This document shows positions 9,416-18,414 of a stretch of DNA of 52,533 bases, piece by piece. Location of the stretch: the NCBI GenBank assembly GCA_947451385.1, contig CANFYZ010000014.1, forward strand, positions 1 through 52,533, in the 5' to 3' direction. The first letter of the stretch is position 1. Each line of letters begins with the position of its first letter. The translations under genes were made by a program, and so were the position numbers. The notes under the pieces were generated by a model that saw nothing but the letters and a program-made list of their open reading frames with translations, had not been told where the DNA came from and ran no database searches. The stretch is from Comamonadaceae bacterium (lineage in GTDB: Bacteria > Pseudomonadota > Gammaproteobacteria > Burkholderiales > Burkholderiaceae_C).

Positions 9416-11941
9416 TCAAGAAGCGGCTTGCCGCAGAGTTTGCGTCACCGGTTGTTTCAGTACGCCCGCCAGTCCCCACCAACCGGCCGCCCAGGCCAGC
9501 AAGCCGCCGGCCAAGGCCCCCACCAAGGGCACGTACCAAGCTGCCGTCCATTCAAACTGGAAAGCATAGTGGGCCATCGCCCAGCCCACCACTGTGGCTG
9601 CGCTGCTGGCCATGAAACCAGCCAACATGCCCACACCCCACAGTTCAGCGCGCTGCACCTGCGCCAGCAAGTGACTGCTGGCACCCAAGGCCCGCATGAT
9701 GGCAAAGTCGCGCGTGCGGTCGTCGCGGGTGGCGGTGACGGAAGCCATCAACACCACCAGACCGGCGGCCAAGGTGAAGGCGAACAAAAATTCCACCGCA
9801 CGAATCACCTGATCGATGACGTTTTGTACCTGCTGTAGCGTGGCACGCATGTCCACGCTGGTGATGTTGGGGAATTGCTGCACCAAGGCATTGTCAAAGC
9901 CTTTTTGATCTGGCCCTTTGAATGCCGCCATGTAAGTGAGCGGTACATCGGGCAATGGGTCGACCGGGTAAATGACAAAAAAGTTGGCCCGCATCGAGCC
10001 CCAATCCACCTTGCGCAGCGAGGTGATGCGCGCGTCGGTTTGCACCCCGGCGACATCAAACTGCAAACGGTCGCCCAGTTTCAGGCCCAAGGTCTTGGCA
10101 ATGCCTTCTTCGACACTCACCGCGCCAACCTCGTTGTCTTGCCAGCGGCCGGCCACCACCGGGTTGTGCGCCGGCCGTTGCGCGCTGGCAGACAAATTGA
10201 ACTCACGGTCCACCAACCGCTTGGCACGCTCTTCCGCGTAGTCGGCTGGGTTGATGGGACGGTCGTTGACGGCCACCAAGCGGCCGCGAATCATCGGGTA
10301 CCAGTCGTACCCCTGGACCCCCGCTTGGGCCAAGGTCGCTTTGAAAGGCTGGGCTTGCTCAGGCTGCACATTGATCACAAAGCGGTCAGGCGCGTTGGCG
10401 GGCGTGGCTTGACGCCAGCTGCTGATCAGGTCGGTACGCAGCAAAACCAACAACACCAGCGCCAACAAACCCAAAGACAAAGCACTCGTCTGCACCATGG
10501 CATACACCGGCCGGGCGGTGACTTGGCGGGTGGCCAGGCGCAGCCAGCGCGGCGCATGCTCGCCCGGCATCAAGCGGCGAATCAGCCACAGGGCCAGCCA
10601 CCCGCCACCCGCAAAGACCAAAGAGGCCACAGCGAAGCCGCCCACGGTGATCAAGCCGAGCTGCACATCACTGCTGGCCAACAACAGTGCCACCGCAAAA
10701 CCCAATAAACCCAGCCCCATGACGCCGGCCGCGGCAGGACGCAAGGCGCCCACATCTCGGCGTATGACCCGCAATGGTGGCACTTGCGCCAGCTGCAAAA
10801 CCGGCGGCAAGCCAAAGGCCAGCAACAAGGTCAGGCCCATGCCCAGCCCCAAAGCCACCGGGTAAGCACTGGGGGCAGGCAAGGCCGTGTCAACCAGCCC
10901 CGCCAACACCAACACAAAAACATGGTGCAGCAGCCAGCCCAACAGCACGCCGATGGCGCTGGCCATCAGGCCTGCGGTGACAAATTCAAAAGTGTAGCTG
11001 AGGGTCAGGGTACGCTGGCTTTGGCCCAGCACCCGCAGCAAAGCGCAGCCGTCCAAATGCCGCGCGGCAAAAGTGCGCGCCGCCAGGGCCACCGCCACCG
11101 CGCACAGCAAGGCCGCCAACAGCGCCACCAGATTGAGAAATTTTTCGGCCCGGTCCAGGGTTTGGCGCATTTCAGGGCGGCCACTTTCCAGCGACTCGAT
11201 TTGCACACCGCGCAACCCGACCTGTTCGGCTTGCTTACGGGCCCAGCTTGCAAAGGCTTTGGTTGCGGCGTCCTCACCGATGACCGCCATGCGGTACTTC
11301 AAACGACTGGCAGGTTGCACCAACCCCGTGGCGGCCAAGTCCATTTGGTTGAGCATGACCCGCGGTGAAAAATTCATAAAGCCCGCCCCCCGATCGGGCT
11401 CTTGCACGATCACGGCGCTGATCTGCATTCGGCTGTCGCCCAAAAGCAGGGGATCCCCCAGGGACAGCCCCAAACTTTCAAGGACGCCAGCATCCACCCA
11501 GACTTGGCCTGGCGCCGGAATACCCGAAGCCGGGCGAGCAGGTTGACTCGGCAGCCCTTGGGTGGTGATCTGCAACTGGCCACGCAAGGGGTAACCGGGG
11601 TTCACCGCTTTCAGCGCCACCAGTTTGCTGGCGCCGCCCACAGCCCGTGCCATGGTCGGAAAAGTCACCGAGGTGTTATGCACCAAGCCGCTTCGCTGGG
11701 CTTCTTCGGTGATGAGGTTCGGCGTGGGTTGGTCGCTCGCCACCACCACGTCACCGCCAAGCAATTGACGTGCATCACGCCATAAACCCGCTTGCAAACG
11801 GTCGGCAAAAAAACCCACGGCGGTCAAGGCGGCCACTGCCAAAGAAACCGAGACCATCAACAGCCGCAACTCACCCGCACGCAGATCGCGCCACAGGTTG
11901 CGCCAACCCAGGCCCAGGGCCAAACGTAAATTCGAATTCAT
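9416..11941 (-). CDS. FtsX-like ABC transporter permease (YbbP family)
   Basis: 841 residues. The N-terminus (NLRLALGLGWRNLWRDLRAGEL, then a hydrophobic helix VSVSLAVAALTAVGFF) and a large periplasmic segment (~residues 45-260) are followed by about three membrane helices, a second hydrophobic block in the middle, another soluble domain and a final three-helix FtsX domain ending LAAWAAGWWGLAGVL-like. This duplicated FtsX architecture is that of YbbP, which works with the ATPase YbbA in lipoprotein or lysophospholipid-related transport. No ATPase gene adjoins it here. It starts 54 bases after fdhD ends, on the same strand. Confidence 0.9.
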   Translation of the reverse strand: MNSNLRLALGLGWRNLWRDLRAGELRLLMVSVSLAVAALTAVGFFADRLQAGLWRDARQLLGGDVVVASDQPTPNLITEEAQRSGLVHNTSVTFPTMARAVGGASKLVALKAVNPGYPLRGQLQITTQGLPSQPARPASGIPAPGQVWVDAGVLESLGLSLGDPLLLGDSRMQISAVIVQEPDRGAGFMNFSPRVMLNQMDLAATGLVQPASRLKYRMAVIGEDAATKAFASWARKQAEQVGLRGVQIESLESGRPEMRQTLDRAEKFLNLVALLAALLCAVAVALAARTFAARHLDGCALLRVLGQSQRTLTLSYTFEFVTAGLMASAIGVLLGWLLHHVFVLVLAGLVDTALPAPSAYPVALGLGMGLTLLLAFGLPPVLQLAQVPPLRVIRRDVGALRPAAAGVMGLGLLGFAVALLLASSDVQLGLITVGGFAVASLVFAGGGWLALWLIRRLMPGEHAPRWLRLATRQVTARPVYAMVQTSALSLGLLALVLLVLLRTDLISSWRQATPANAPDRFVINVQPEQAQPFKATLAQAGVQGYDWYPMIRGRLVAVNDRPINPADYAEERAKRLVDREFNLSASAQRPAHNPVVAGRWQDNEVGAVSVEEGIAKTLGLKLGDRLQFDVAGVQTDARITSLRKVDWGSMRANFFVIYPVDPLPDVPLTYMAAFKGPDQKGFDNALVQQFPNITSVDMRATLQQVQNVIDQVIRAVEFLFAFTLAAGLVVLMASVTATRDDRTRDFAIMRALGASSHLLAQVQRAELWGVGMLAGFMASSAATVVGWAMAHYAFQFEWTAAWYVPLVGALAGGLLAWAAGWWGLAGVLKQPVTQTLRQAAS

Positions 11942-11995
11942 GACCGAACCTTAACCCATCCCCCACTTTCCGCGCAGGGCTACGGCTTTACGCGC

Positions 11996-12868
11996 TCACA
12001 GGGCGGGCATCGGTGGGGCGGGCGTGGGCTGTGCCTCGGCTTGCCACAGCAGTCGCTCGGGCGCGCTGAAACACAAAAACCGTTTGTTCGTGGCACGGCC
12101 AATGGCGCACAGGCCGACCCGCTGGGCCACTTCCAAGCCCATTTGGGTGATGCCGCTGCGCGACACGGCAATCGGCACCCCCATCTGGGCGGACTTGATC
12201 ACCATCTCGCTGGTCAGGCGCCCTGTGGTGTAGAAAACTTTGTCTTGGCCCGACACGTCGTGCATCCACATCCAACCCGCAATGGTGTCCACCGCATTGT
12301 GGCGGCCGACGTCTTCCACAAACATGCGCATCTGATCGCCTTGGAACAGGGCACAGGCATGGACAGAACCCGCCGATTTGTAGGTGGTCTCTTGGACGCG
12401 AATGGCATTGACCAGGTTGTACAAGGTGGCTTGCGTGATCTGCGCTGGCGCCAGGTCGATGGCATCGATATCGGCCATCAAATCACCAAACACACTGCCC
12501 TGACCGCAGCCTGTGGTGACCACCCTGGGTGCTTTGGGGGTCTCGGGCACACCGCGCCGGGTTTTCACGGCGGCGACCCCAGGCTGACCGAGCTCTGCCT
12601 CGCCGATCGACCAGTCCACGGTGATGGACTCGATCTCTTCGACCGAGGCAATCAAGCGCTGGTTTCGCAAGAAACCCAACACCAACCATTCGGGGTGCGC
12701 CCCCAAGGTCATCAGGGTCACGAGTTCGCGCTTGTCCAAATAGACCGTCAAGGCCCGCTCGGCCGGAATGGCAATCGTGCTGCTCTCACCGAACTCGTTG
12801 ATCACCTGCACACCCTGGGTCAGGGCGGCGCTGGCTTGCGTCAGGCGGGGTTTGGGGCTCAGATTCAA
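11996..12868 (-). CDS. fdhD: Formate dehydrogenase sulfurtransferase FdhD
   Basis: About 290 residues if it starts at the TTG at 12868; no good Shine-Dalgarno is visible, so the start is uncertain. FdhD passes sulfur from IscS to the Mo-bis-MGD cofactor, which formate dehydrogenases need for activity. Family features include LTVYLDKRELVTLMTLGAHP, GFLRNQRLI, TTGCGQGSVFGDL, DVGRHNAVDTIAGW and FYTTGRLTSEMVIKSAQMG. The loop that is CxxC in E. coli FdhD holds one cysteine here (GCGQG). It is the last gene of the respiratory formate dehydrogenase cluster and could serve both formate dehydrogenases in the window. Confidence 0.96.
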   Translation of the reverse strand: MNLSPKPRLTQASAALTQGVQVINEFGESSTIAIPAERALTVYLDKRELVTLMTLGAHPEWLVLGFLRNQRLIASVEEIESITVDWSIGEAELGQPGVAAVKTRRGVPETPKAPRVVTTGCGQGSVFGDLMADIDAIDLAPAQITQATLYNLVNAIRVQETTYKSAGSVHACALFQGDQMRMFVEDVGRHNAVDTIAGWMWMHDVSGQDKVFYTTGRLTSEMVIKSAQMGVPIAVSRSGITQMGLEVAQRVGLCAIGRATNKRFLCFSAPERLLWQAEAQPTPAPPMPAL

Positions 12869-12879
12869 ATGACGCAGGA

Positions 12880-13263
12880 TCAGGACTTTTTGGCTGGCGC
12901 GGGCGCGGCAGCTGGGGCCGCCGCAGGGGCTGCAGGCGCAGCCGTTGCAGCCGGCGCTGCCGCTGTCACCGGTGGGGCAGGCACGTAGACAAAGGCACCC
13001 GGATCAACGCAAGCGGGCGTGCTGACCGGCGCGGTGGTGGCTTTGCCAGACGCTTTGGCGGTTTTGTAATAGTGTGCAGCCACTTTTTCGCGCGACTTGC
13101 AGAGTTGGAAATCAGCCACTTTGTTACCGTGCGCGGTTTTGGCTGCGGCCTCTGCCGCTTTGGCCTTGGCTTCATCACTGGGAGCGGGCAGTTTGGCCCC
13201 AGCGGGTGCACTGAGCAACAGGGCTGACATCAGCACCGAAATAAGTGTCCATGGATGTTTCAT
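12880..13263 (-). CDS. Small secreted Ala/Pro-rich protein in the formate dehydrogenase cluster, function unknown
   Basis: About 127 residues from ATG 13263, which has AAGGAAG upstream. A signal peptide is clear (MKHPWTLISVLMSALLLSAPAGA, cleavage likely after AGA). The mature part has a helical Ala/Lys stretch, two cysteines (FQLCKSREK and STPACVDPG) that could form a disulfide, and a low-complexity Ala/Pro tail ending AKKS. Nothing identifies an enzyme. Its position between the gamma subunit and fdhD suggests a periplasmic accessory of the formate dehydrogenase. It begins 17 bases after the gamma-subunit stop. Confidence 0.75.
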   Translation of the reverse strand: MKHPWTLISVLMSALLLSAPAGAKLPAPSDEAKAKAAEAAAKTAHGNKVADFQLCKSREKVAAHYYKTAKASGKATTAPVSTPACVDPGAFVYVPAPPVTAAAPAATAAPAAPAAAPAAAPAPAKKS

Positions 13264-13280
13264 AAGATCTTCCTTAGCGA

Positions 13281-14519
13281 TCAAGCTTGCGCAGATGCGG
13301 ATGAGGCAGGAGACATGCTGGCCGTGGCCGATGCAGGGGCTGTGCGGTGTGCCGGAATTTTGCCGGCTTGGATGTCGTTGTACCAGAGCTCGTGGTGCTC
13401 TTTGGCCCAGGTTTCATCCACATAGCCATGGCGCATGGCTTTGTAAGCGCCTTGCATGCCAATGGTGCCCATGTAGATGTGGCCGATGAACATCGCCATC
13501 ATCAGCACGGTAGCGACACCGTGAACCATATTGGCCAACTGCATGGTGCTGCGCTCATAAATCAAACCGGGGATCAATTTGTCCAGCACGAAACCGGAAG
13601 TAACCACAACGCCACCCAGCAAGAAGACGCCGCCCCAGAAGACCACTTTTTCGCCGGCGTTGAAGCGGTGCGAAGGCACCTCTTTGCCAGAGAACATACC
13701 GCCGCCGTGCAACAGCCACTGAATGTCATCGGACGAGGGCAGGTTGTCGCGCACAAAGGTGATCAGCACGATCACCATCGAAACGGCAAACAAAGGTCCG
13801 GCAAAGTTATGCACGTTTTTCAGCGCATAGGTCAGCCAACCAAACAAGGTGCCGCCGAGGATCGGCAAGAGAAAATATTTACCGAAAGCCATCACTACGC
13901 CCGAGATGGCCAAGGCACAAAAAGCAATCGCATTGGACCAGTGTGCCGAGCGTTCAAACGGGGTAAAGCGTTCGATCTTGCGACCCGTTTCCTGGCCATG
14001 CAAGGCCATCGTCCCTTTGCGCCAGTAGAACAAAGCCACCGCACCCAAAGCGATCAGCAGCAAGGCGCCGCCGTAGGGAATGATCCACTGGTTTCGCACT
14101 TGTCGCCAAGCCTCACCCGCGTTGGTCAACCGCGAACCGGGGTACTGCACAAAAGACTGAATCAGGTTACCGGCTTCTGGCGCTTGGCTCAGCGGCAGGC
14201 TGCTGTACCCCGTCACACCGGCGCCCACTTGACGCCACATGGGGGCGTTGTTGCCGGGTTGCACTTTGCCGCGTTCGGCGTTGTTTTGGTCAGCGTATTT
14301 GGGGTCGGTGTTGGCGTCGGGGGCGATGGAGAAAATGTTCGCGCTTTTCACGCCGCCTTCAGCCGCCGGGGCCTTTGTTGCCGTTGTTGCCGGCGCCGCA
14401 GCCGTTGTTACGGGTGTCGTTGCGGGTTGGGCATTTTGCGCAGCCGCATTGCACGCCGCACCGACCCAAGCCAACGCCAGCACCGCTGGCAGGATACGTT
14501 GCATCAGGGAATGGATCAT
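13281..14519 (-). CDS. fdhC: Formate dehydrogenase gamma subunit (cytochrome b)
   Basis: About 412 residues from ATG 14519 (GGGAGG 6 bases upstream; a GTG lies one codon earlier). It starts with a signal-like segment and an Ala/Thr-rich periplasmic region, a membrane helix (GALLLIALGAVALFYW), and then the FdnI/FdoI-type cytochrome b fold. Haem-ligand histidines are expected in FTPFERSAHWSNAIAF, KNVHNFAGPLF and MVHGVATVLMMAMFIGHIYMG. It anchors the alpha-beta dimer and passes formate electrons to quinone. At ~410 residues it is longer than E. coli FdnI because of the N-terminal extension, as in other betaproteobacterial versions. Confidence 0.95.
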   Translation of the reverse strand: MIHSLMQRILPAVLALAWVGAACNAAAQNAQPATTPVTTAAAPATTATKAPAAEGGVKSANIFSIAPDANTDPKYADQNNAERGKVQPGNNAPMWRQVGAGVTGYSSLPLSQAPEAGNLIQSFVQYPGSRLTNAGEAWRQVRNQWIIPYGGALLLIALGAVALFYWRKGTMALHGQETGRKIERFTPFERSAHWSNAIAFCALAISGVVMAFGKYFLLPILGGTLFGWLTYALKNVHNFAGPLFAVSMVIVLITFVRDNLPSSDDIQWLLHGGGMFSGKEVPSHRFNAGEKVVFWGGVFLLGGVVVTSGFVLDKLIPGLIYERSTMQLANMVHGVATVLMMAMFIGHIYMGTIGMQGAYKAMRHGYVDETWAKEHHELWYNDIQAGKIPAHRTAPASATASMSPASSASAQA

Positions 14520-14534
14520 CACAAACCTCCCGGT

Positions 14535-14783
14535 TCAGGGTGAGCGGGTGTGGTCGTTCATGCCGTACTGCGCACGCGCCTTGAGCTGCTCACTCCAGCT
14601 TTTGGCGTCACCAGCCTGCCAACCCGAGGCGGTAAAGGCGGTCACCCCTGTGCCCGTGGCAGGTGCGGTGTCCGATTTGGGCATGGCGGTCAAGGCTTGG
14701 GGGCTTTCTGAACAAGCCGCCAACGCAGTGGCCAGTCCGATCGCACTCACGCAGCGGGACCAGCGCAAAGAAGTAGCGCTCAT
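14535..14783 (-). CDS. Small putative lipoprotein between beta and gamma formate dehydrogenase genes
   Basis: 82 residues from ATG 14783, which overlaps the beta-subunit stop (ATGA). The N-terminus RCVSAIGLATALAAC has a lipobox LAAC with Cys24 as the lipidation site. The mature ~58 residues include GVTAFTASGWQAGDAKSWSEQLKARAQYGMNDH, with no family I recognise. Tight coupling to the beta gene and the 12-base gap to gamma argue that it is a genuine component or assembly factor of the membrane formate dehydrogenase. It is easy to miss because of its size. Confidence 0.8.
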   Translation of the reverse strand: MSATSLRWSRCVSAIGLATALAACSESPQALTAMPKSDTAPATGTGVTAFTASGWQAGDAKSWSEQLKARAQYGMNDHTRSP

Positions 14784-15388
14784 GATTTCGCTCCCTCGCC
14801 CGCCTTGGTGCCGTAGGCTGTGCCCCAGCCCCACACTTCAGCGCCTTTGCCGCGTTGCACCACGCGGTTGCGGAAGATGTCGGCCACGACATCGCCGTCG
14901 CCGGCGAGCAGGGCTTTGGTCGAACACATTTCAGCACAGGCAGGCAACTTGCCTTCGGCCAAGCGGTTGCGGCCGTATTTTTCAAACTCGGCTTGGCTGC
15001 CATTGGCCTCAGGGCCACCGGCGCAGAAGGTGCATTTGTCCATCTTGCCGCGCACGCCAAACGTGCCTTGGGAGGGGAACTGCGGCGCACCGAACGGGCA
15101 GGCATAAGAGCAGTAGCCGCAGCCAATGCAGATATCTTTGTCATGCAGCACCACGCCTTCGTCGGTGCGGTAAAAGCAATTCACAGGACACACCGCCATG
15201 CACGGTGCATCGGAGCAATGCATGCAAGCGACCGAGATGGATTTTTCGCCAGGGACCCCGTCGTTCAAGGTCACCACGCGGCGGCGGTTCACGCCCCAAG
15301 GCACTTCGTGCTCGTTTTTACAGGCGGTCACGCACCCGTTGCATTCGATGCAGCGCTCTGCATCACAAATAAATTTCATTCTTGCCAT
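14780..15388 (-). CDS. fdhB: Formate dehydrogenase beta (iron-sulfur) subunit
   Basis: 202 residues, ATG with AAGGAG 6 bases upstream. Four [4Fe-4S] motifs of the FdnH/DmsB type are visible: CIECNGCVTACKNEH, CMHCSDAPCMAVCP, CIGCGYCSYACPFGAPQ, and the split CTFC ... CAEMCSTKALL. It relays electrons from the molybdenum alpha subunit to the cytochrome b gamma subunit. It lacks the C-terminal membrane helix of E. coli FdnH. It overlaps the following lipoprotein gene by ATGA and lies 17 bases after the alpha gene. Confidence 0.97.
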   Translation of the reverse strand: MARMKFICDAERCIECNGCVTACKNEHEVPWGVNRRRVVTLNDGVPGEKSISVACMHCSDAPCMAVCPVNCFYRTDEGVVLHDKDICIGCGYCSYACPFGAPQFPSQGTFGVRGKMDKCTFCAGGPEANGSQAEFEKYGRNRLAEGKLPACAEMCSTKALLAGDGDVVADIFRNRVVQRGKGAEVWGWGTAYGTKAGEGAKS

Positions 15389-15405
15389 CGTGATCTCCTT
15401 GCGCT

Positions 15406-18381
15406 TTACGCCCGCTCAATTTCACAAACCGTGGTCTTGGTTTCTTGCATCATGGTGACGCTGTCGTAACCGTAGGTGGTGGCGGTGTTGATCGCTTCAC
15501 CACGCACAATCGGCGCGGCGCCGGCGGGGTAATGCGCCAACATGTCCGCCCCCTGCCAGCGACCGGAAAAGTGGAACGGCAGAAACACCGTGTCAGGACC
15601 CACGCGCTCGGTCACCATGGCCTGCACATTGATGCGCGCGCCGGTGGGCGACTTGACCCAGGCACGCTCACCGTTGCGAATGCCGCGCTGCGCCGCTGTT
15701 TGCGGATGGATCTCGACAAACATCTCTTGCTGCAACTCGGCCAACCAGGGGTTGGAACGGGTTTCTTCGCCGCCGCCTTCGTACTCGACCAAACGGCCCG
15801 AGGTCATGATCAGCGGGAACTTCTCGTACACCTTGTCGGCGATGTTTTTCGCCTGCACGGTTTTGTACAGCGTGGGCAAACGCCAGAACGCTTTTTTGTC
15901 ATCGTGCGTCGGGTACTTGGCCGCCATGTCGGCACGGGTGCCATACAAGGGCTCACGGTGTTGCGGGATCGGGTCAGGGAAGTTCCAAACCACCGCACGC
16001 GCCTTGGCATTGCCAAACGGGTGGCAACCATGGTTTTGCATGAACACACGGATCATGCCGCCGGAGTTGTCGGTCTTCCAGTTCTTGCCTTCGGCCAGCG
16101 CTTTTTCAGCTTCGGTCAACTCGTCCCACCAGCCCAGCTTTTTCAGCAAGATGTGGTCAAGCTCTGGGTAGCCGGTGGTGATGTCCGCGCCTTTGGAGTG
16201 CGAGCCGTCTTCGGCCAACAGGCTCTTGCCTTCGCGCTCAACGCCGAAGTTGGCGCGGAAGTTACCGCCCCCTTCCATGACGTGTTTAGAGGTGTCGTAC
16301 AAATTGGGCGAGCCGGGGTGCTTGAGCCCGGCCGTGCCCCAGCAAGGCCAAGGCAAACCGAAGTAATCGCCGGTGGTGTCGTAGCCGGTGTCTTTGTCTT
16401 TACCGCCTTTGGACTTGAGCGTCTTCACATCGAACAGGTGCATGTTCTTCATGTGCGCTTTCAAGCGCTCAGGGCTTTGCCCGGTGTAGCCAATGGTCCA
16501 AACGCTCTTGTTGATTTCGCGCAAGATGTCTTCGGGCACGGGCTCGTCCATGCCTTTGACTTTTTGCATCTTGAAGTTCTTGACCAGCTCCGCGCCAAAG
16601 CCCAGCTTCTGCGCAAATTGGTACATGATCATGTGGTCGCTGCGGCTGTCCCACAAAGGCTCAATCACCTTTTCGCGCCACTGCAGGGAGCGGTTGGAGG
16701 CGGTGCAAGAGCCACTGGTTTCAAACTGGGTGGCCGCCGGCAACAGATACACCGCGCGGTTGGGGTTCAGGTCTTCGGCTTGGCCTGGCATGGCGGCCAT
16801 GGCGGCCGTCGCCGATGGGTATGGGTCCACCACCACCAGCAAATCGAGCTTGTCCATGGCCCGCTTCATCTCCAAGCCCCGTGTCTGCGAGTTGGGTGCA
16901 TGGCCCCAGTAGAAGATGCCGCGCAAATTGCTGTCTTGGTCGATCAGCTCGTTCTTTTCCAGCACCCCGTCGATCCAGCGCGAGACGGTGATGCCGTTCT
17001 TGCCCATCATGCCGGGATTGGCAAAACGCCCTTTGATCCACTCAAAATCCACGCCCCAGGCCTTGGCAAAGTGTTTCCAAGAACCTTCGGCCAAACCATA
17101 GTAGCCGGGCAAAGAATCGGGGTTAGGGCCCACATCGGTGGCGCCTTGCACGTTGTCGTGGCCACGGAAGATGTTGGTGCCGCCACCCGTCTTGCCCACA
17201 TTGCCCAGGGCCAATTGCAAGATGCAGGAGGCGCGCACGATGGCGTTGCCGATGGTGTGCTGGGTTTGACCCATGCACCAGACGATGGTGCCTGGATTGT
17301 TCTCGTGCAGCATCTTGGCGATTTTGAAGACTTGCTCTTCTTTCACGCCACAGGCTTCTTCCACCTTATCGGGGGTCCATTTGTCCATCACTTCGGTCTT
17401 GACGGCGTCCATGCCGTAAACCCGGTCGTTGATGTATTTTTTGTCTTCCCAGCCGTTTTTGAAGATGTGGTACAGCACCCCAAACAAGAAAGGAATGTCG
17501 GTGCCGGAGCGAATGCGCACGTATTCGTCGGCCTTGGCGGCGGTGCGGGTAAAACGCGGATCGACCACGATCATCTTGCAGCCGTTCTCTTTGGCATGCA
17601 GCATGTGCAGCATCGACACGGGGTGCGCTTCGGCCGCGTTGGAACCGATATACAAAGCGACCTTGCTGTTTTGCATGTCGTTGTAAGAATTGGTCATGGC
17701 CCCGTAACCCCAGGTGTTGGCCACACCGGCCACCGTGGTGGAGTGGCAAATGCGGGCCTGATGGTCGCAGTTGTTGGTGCCCCAGAAGCTGACAAACTTG
17801 CGCAGCAAATAGGCTTGCTCGTTGTTGTGCTTGGAGGAGCCGACAAAGTACACGCTGTCGGGACCGCTGGCTTTGCGCAGCTCCAGCATCTTGGCGCTGA
17901 TTTCGTCCAGCGCAGTTTCCCAACTGATTTTTTGGTATTTGCCGTTGACCAGCTTCATCGGGTAGCGCAGGCGGAACTCGCCATGGCCATGCTCCCGCAG
18001 CGCAGCGCCCTTGGCGCAGTGAGCACCCAGGTTGATGGGCGAATCAAACACCGGCTCTTGGCGGACCCAAACGCCGTTTTCGACCACGGCATCCACAGCG
18101 CAACCCACCGAGCAGTGGGTGCACACGGTGCGCTTGACTTCGACCTTGCCCGCACCCATCGCCCCGGCTGCATTGCCCGCATGGGCCTTTTTCACCAAAG
18201 ACAGTTGTGTGGCGGCCAGACCGACGCCGACACCCAAACCCGAGCGACGCAGAAAACTGCGACGGTCCAGGGTCGGCAGGGCTTGCGACAAGCCCCGGCG
18301 CAAACTGTGGACAAACGAAGAAGAAGAAGAAGAAGAAGAAGACGCCGCCTGGGCGCCGTTTTGCTTTTTAGTCAGCAACAT
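15406..18381 (-). CDS. fdhA: Formate dehydrogenase alpha (Mo/W-bis-MGD) subunit, Tat-exported
   Basis: 991 residues, with GGAGAG before ATG 18381. The N-terminus has a nine-serine run and then a twin-arginine signal, LDRRSFLRRSGLGVGVGLAA, ending near KKAHA, so the enzyme is exported folded. The [4Fe-4S] ligands are CTHCSVGC and the Cys in NLGAHCAKG. The catalytic metal ligand is Cys212 in DHQARICHSTTVAG, where some homologues have selenocysteine. The C-terminal molybdopterin-binding domain contains LPFHFSGRWQGADML. It oxidises formate to CO2 on the periplasmic side, with FdhB and the gamma subunit. It follows the Tat-target peptide gene by 33 bases. Confidence 0.97.
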   Translation of the reverse strand: MLLTKKQNGAQAASSSSSSSSSFVHSLRRGLSQALPTLDRRSFLRRSGLGVGVGLAATQLSLVKKAHAGNAAGAMGAGKVEVKRTVCTHCSVGCAVDAVVENGVWVRQEPVFDSPINLGAHCAKGAALREHGHGEFRLRYPMKLVNGKYQKISWETALDEISAKMLELRKASGPDSVYFVGSSKHNNEQAYLLRKFVSFWGTNNCDHQARICHSTTVAGVANTWGYGAMTNSYNDMQNSKVALYIGSNAAEAHPVSMLHMLHAKENGCKMIVVDPRFTRTAAKADEYVRIRSGTDIPFLFGVLYHIFKNGWEDKKYINDRVYGMDAVKTEVMDKWTPDKVEEACGVKEEQVFKIAKMLHENNPGTIVWCMGQTQHTIGNAIVRASCILQLALGNVGKTGGGTNIFRGHDNVQGATDVGPNPDSLPGYYGLAEGSWKHFAKAWGVDFEWIKGRFANPGMMGKNGITVSRWIDGVLEKNELIDQDSNLRGIFYWGHAPNSQTRGLEMKRAMDKLDLLVVVDPYPSATAAMAAMPGQAEDLNPNRAVYLLPAATQFETSGSCTASNRSLQWREKVIEPLWDSRSDHMIMYQFAQKLGFGAELVKNFKMQKVKGMDEPVPEDILREINKSVWTIGYTGQSPERLKAHMKNMHLFDVKTLKSKGGKDKDTGYDTTGDYFGLPWPCWGTAGLKHPGSPNLYDTSKHVMEGGGNFRANFGVEREGKSLLAEDGSHSKGADITTGYPELDHILLKKLGWWDELTEAEKALAEGKNWKTDNSGGMIRVFMQNHGCHPFGNAKARAVVWNFPDPIPQHREPLYGTRADMAAKYPTHDDKKAFWRLPTLYKTVQAKNIADKVYEKFPLIMTSGRLVEYEGGGEETRSNPWLAELQQEMFVEIHPQTAAQRGIRNGERAWVKSPTGARINVQAMVTERVGPDTVFLPFHFSGRWQGADMLAHYPAGAAPIVRGEAINTATTYGYDSVTMMQETKTTVCEIERA
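18317..18340. repeat. (GAA)8 microsatellite inside the formate dehydrogenase alpha gene
   Basis: Eight tandem GAA units on the plus strand read as TCT codons on the coding strand and, with a following TCG, give nine consecutive serines. The tract lies ahead of the Tat motif. Slippage here would change the length of the signal-peptide N-region without breaking the frame. Confidence 0.95.
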
Positions 18382-18414
18382 GTAACTCTCCAGATGAGTT
18401 AAGAGAGAGAAAAA

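Noticed and set aside
17746-17748. Selenocysteine in formate dehydrogenase alpha
   Set aside because: The active-site codon is TGC (Cys212), not TGA, and the reading frame is continuous, so no SECIS element is required.
15445-18402. 985-codon open frame on the plus strand, antisense to the formate dehydrogenase alpha gene
   Set aside because: It is the mirror of a high-G+C gene with strong conserved motifs on the minus strand. The antisense protein has no recognisable domain and no ribosome site.
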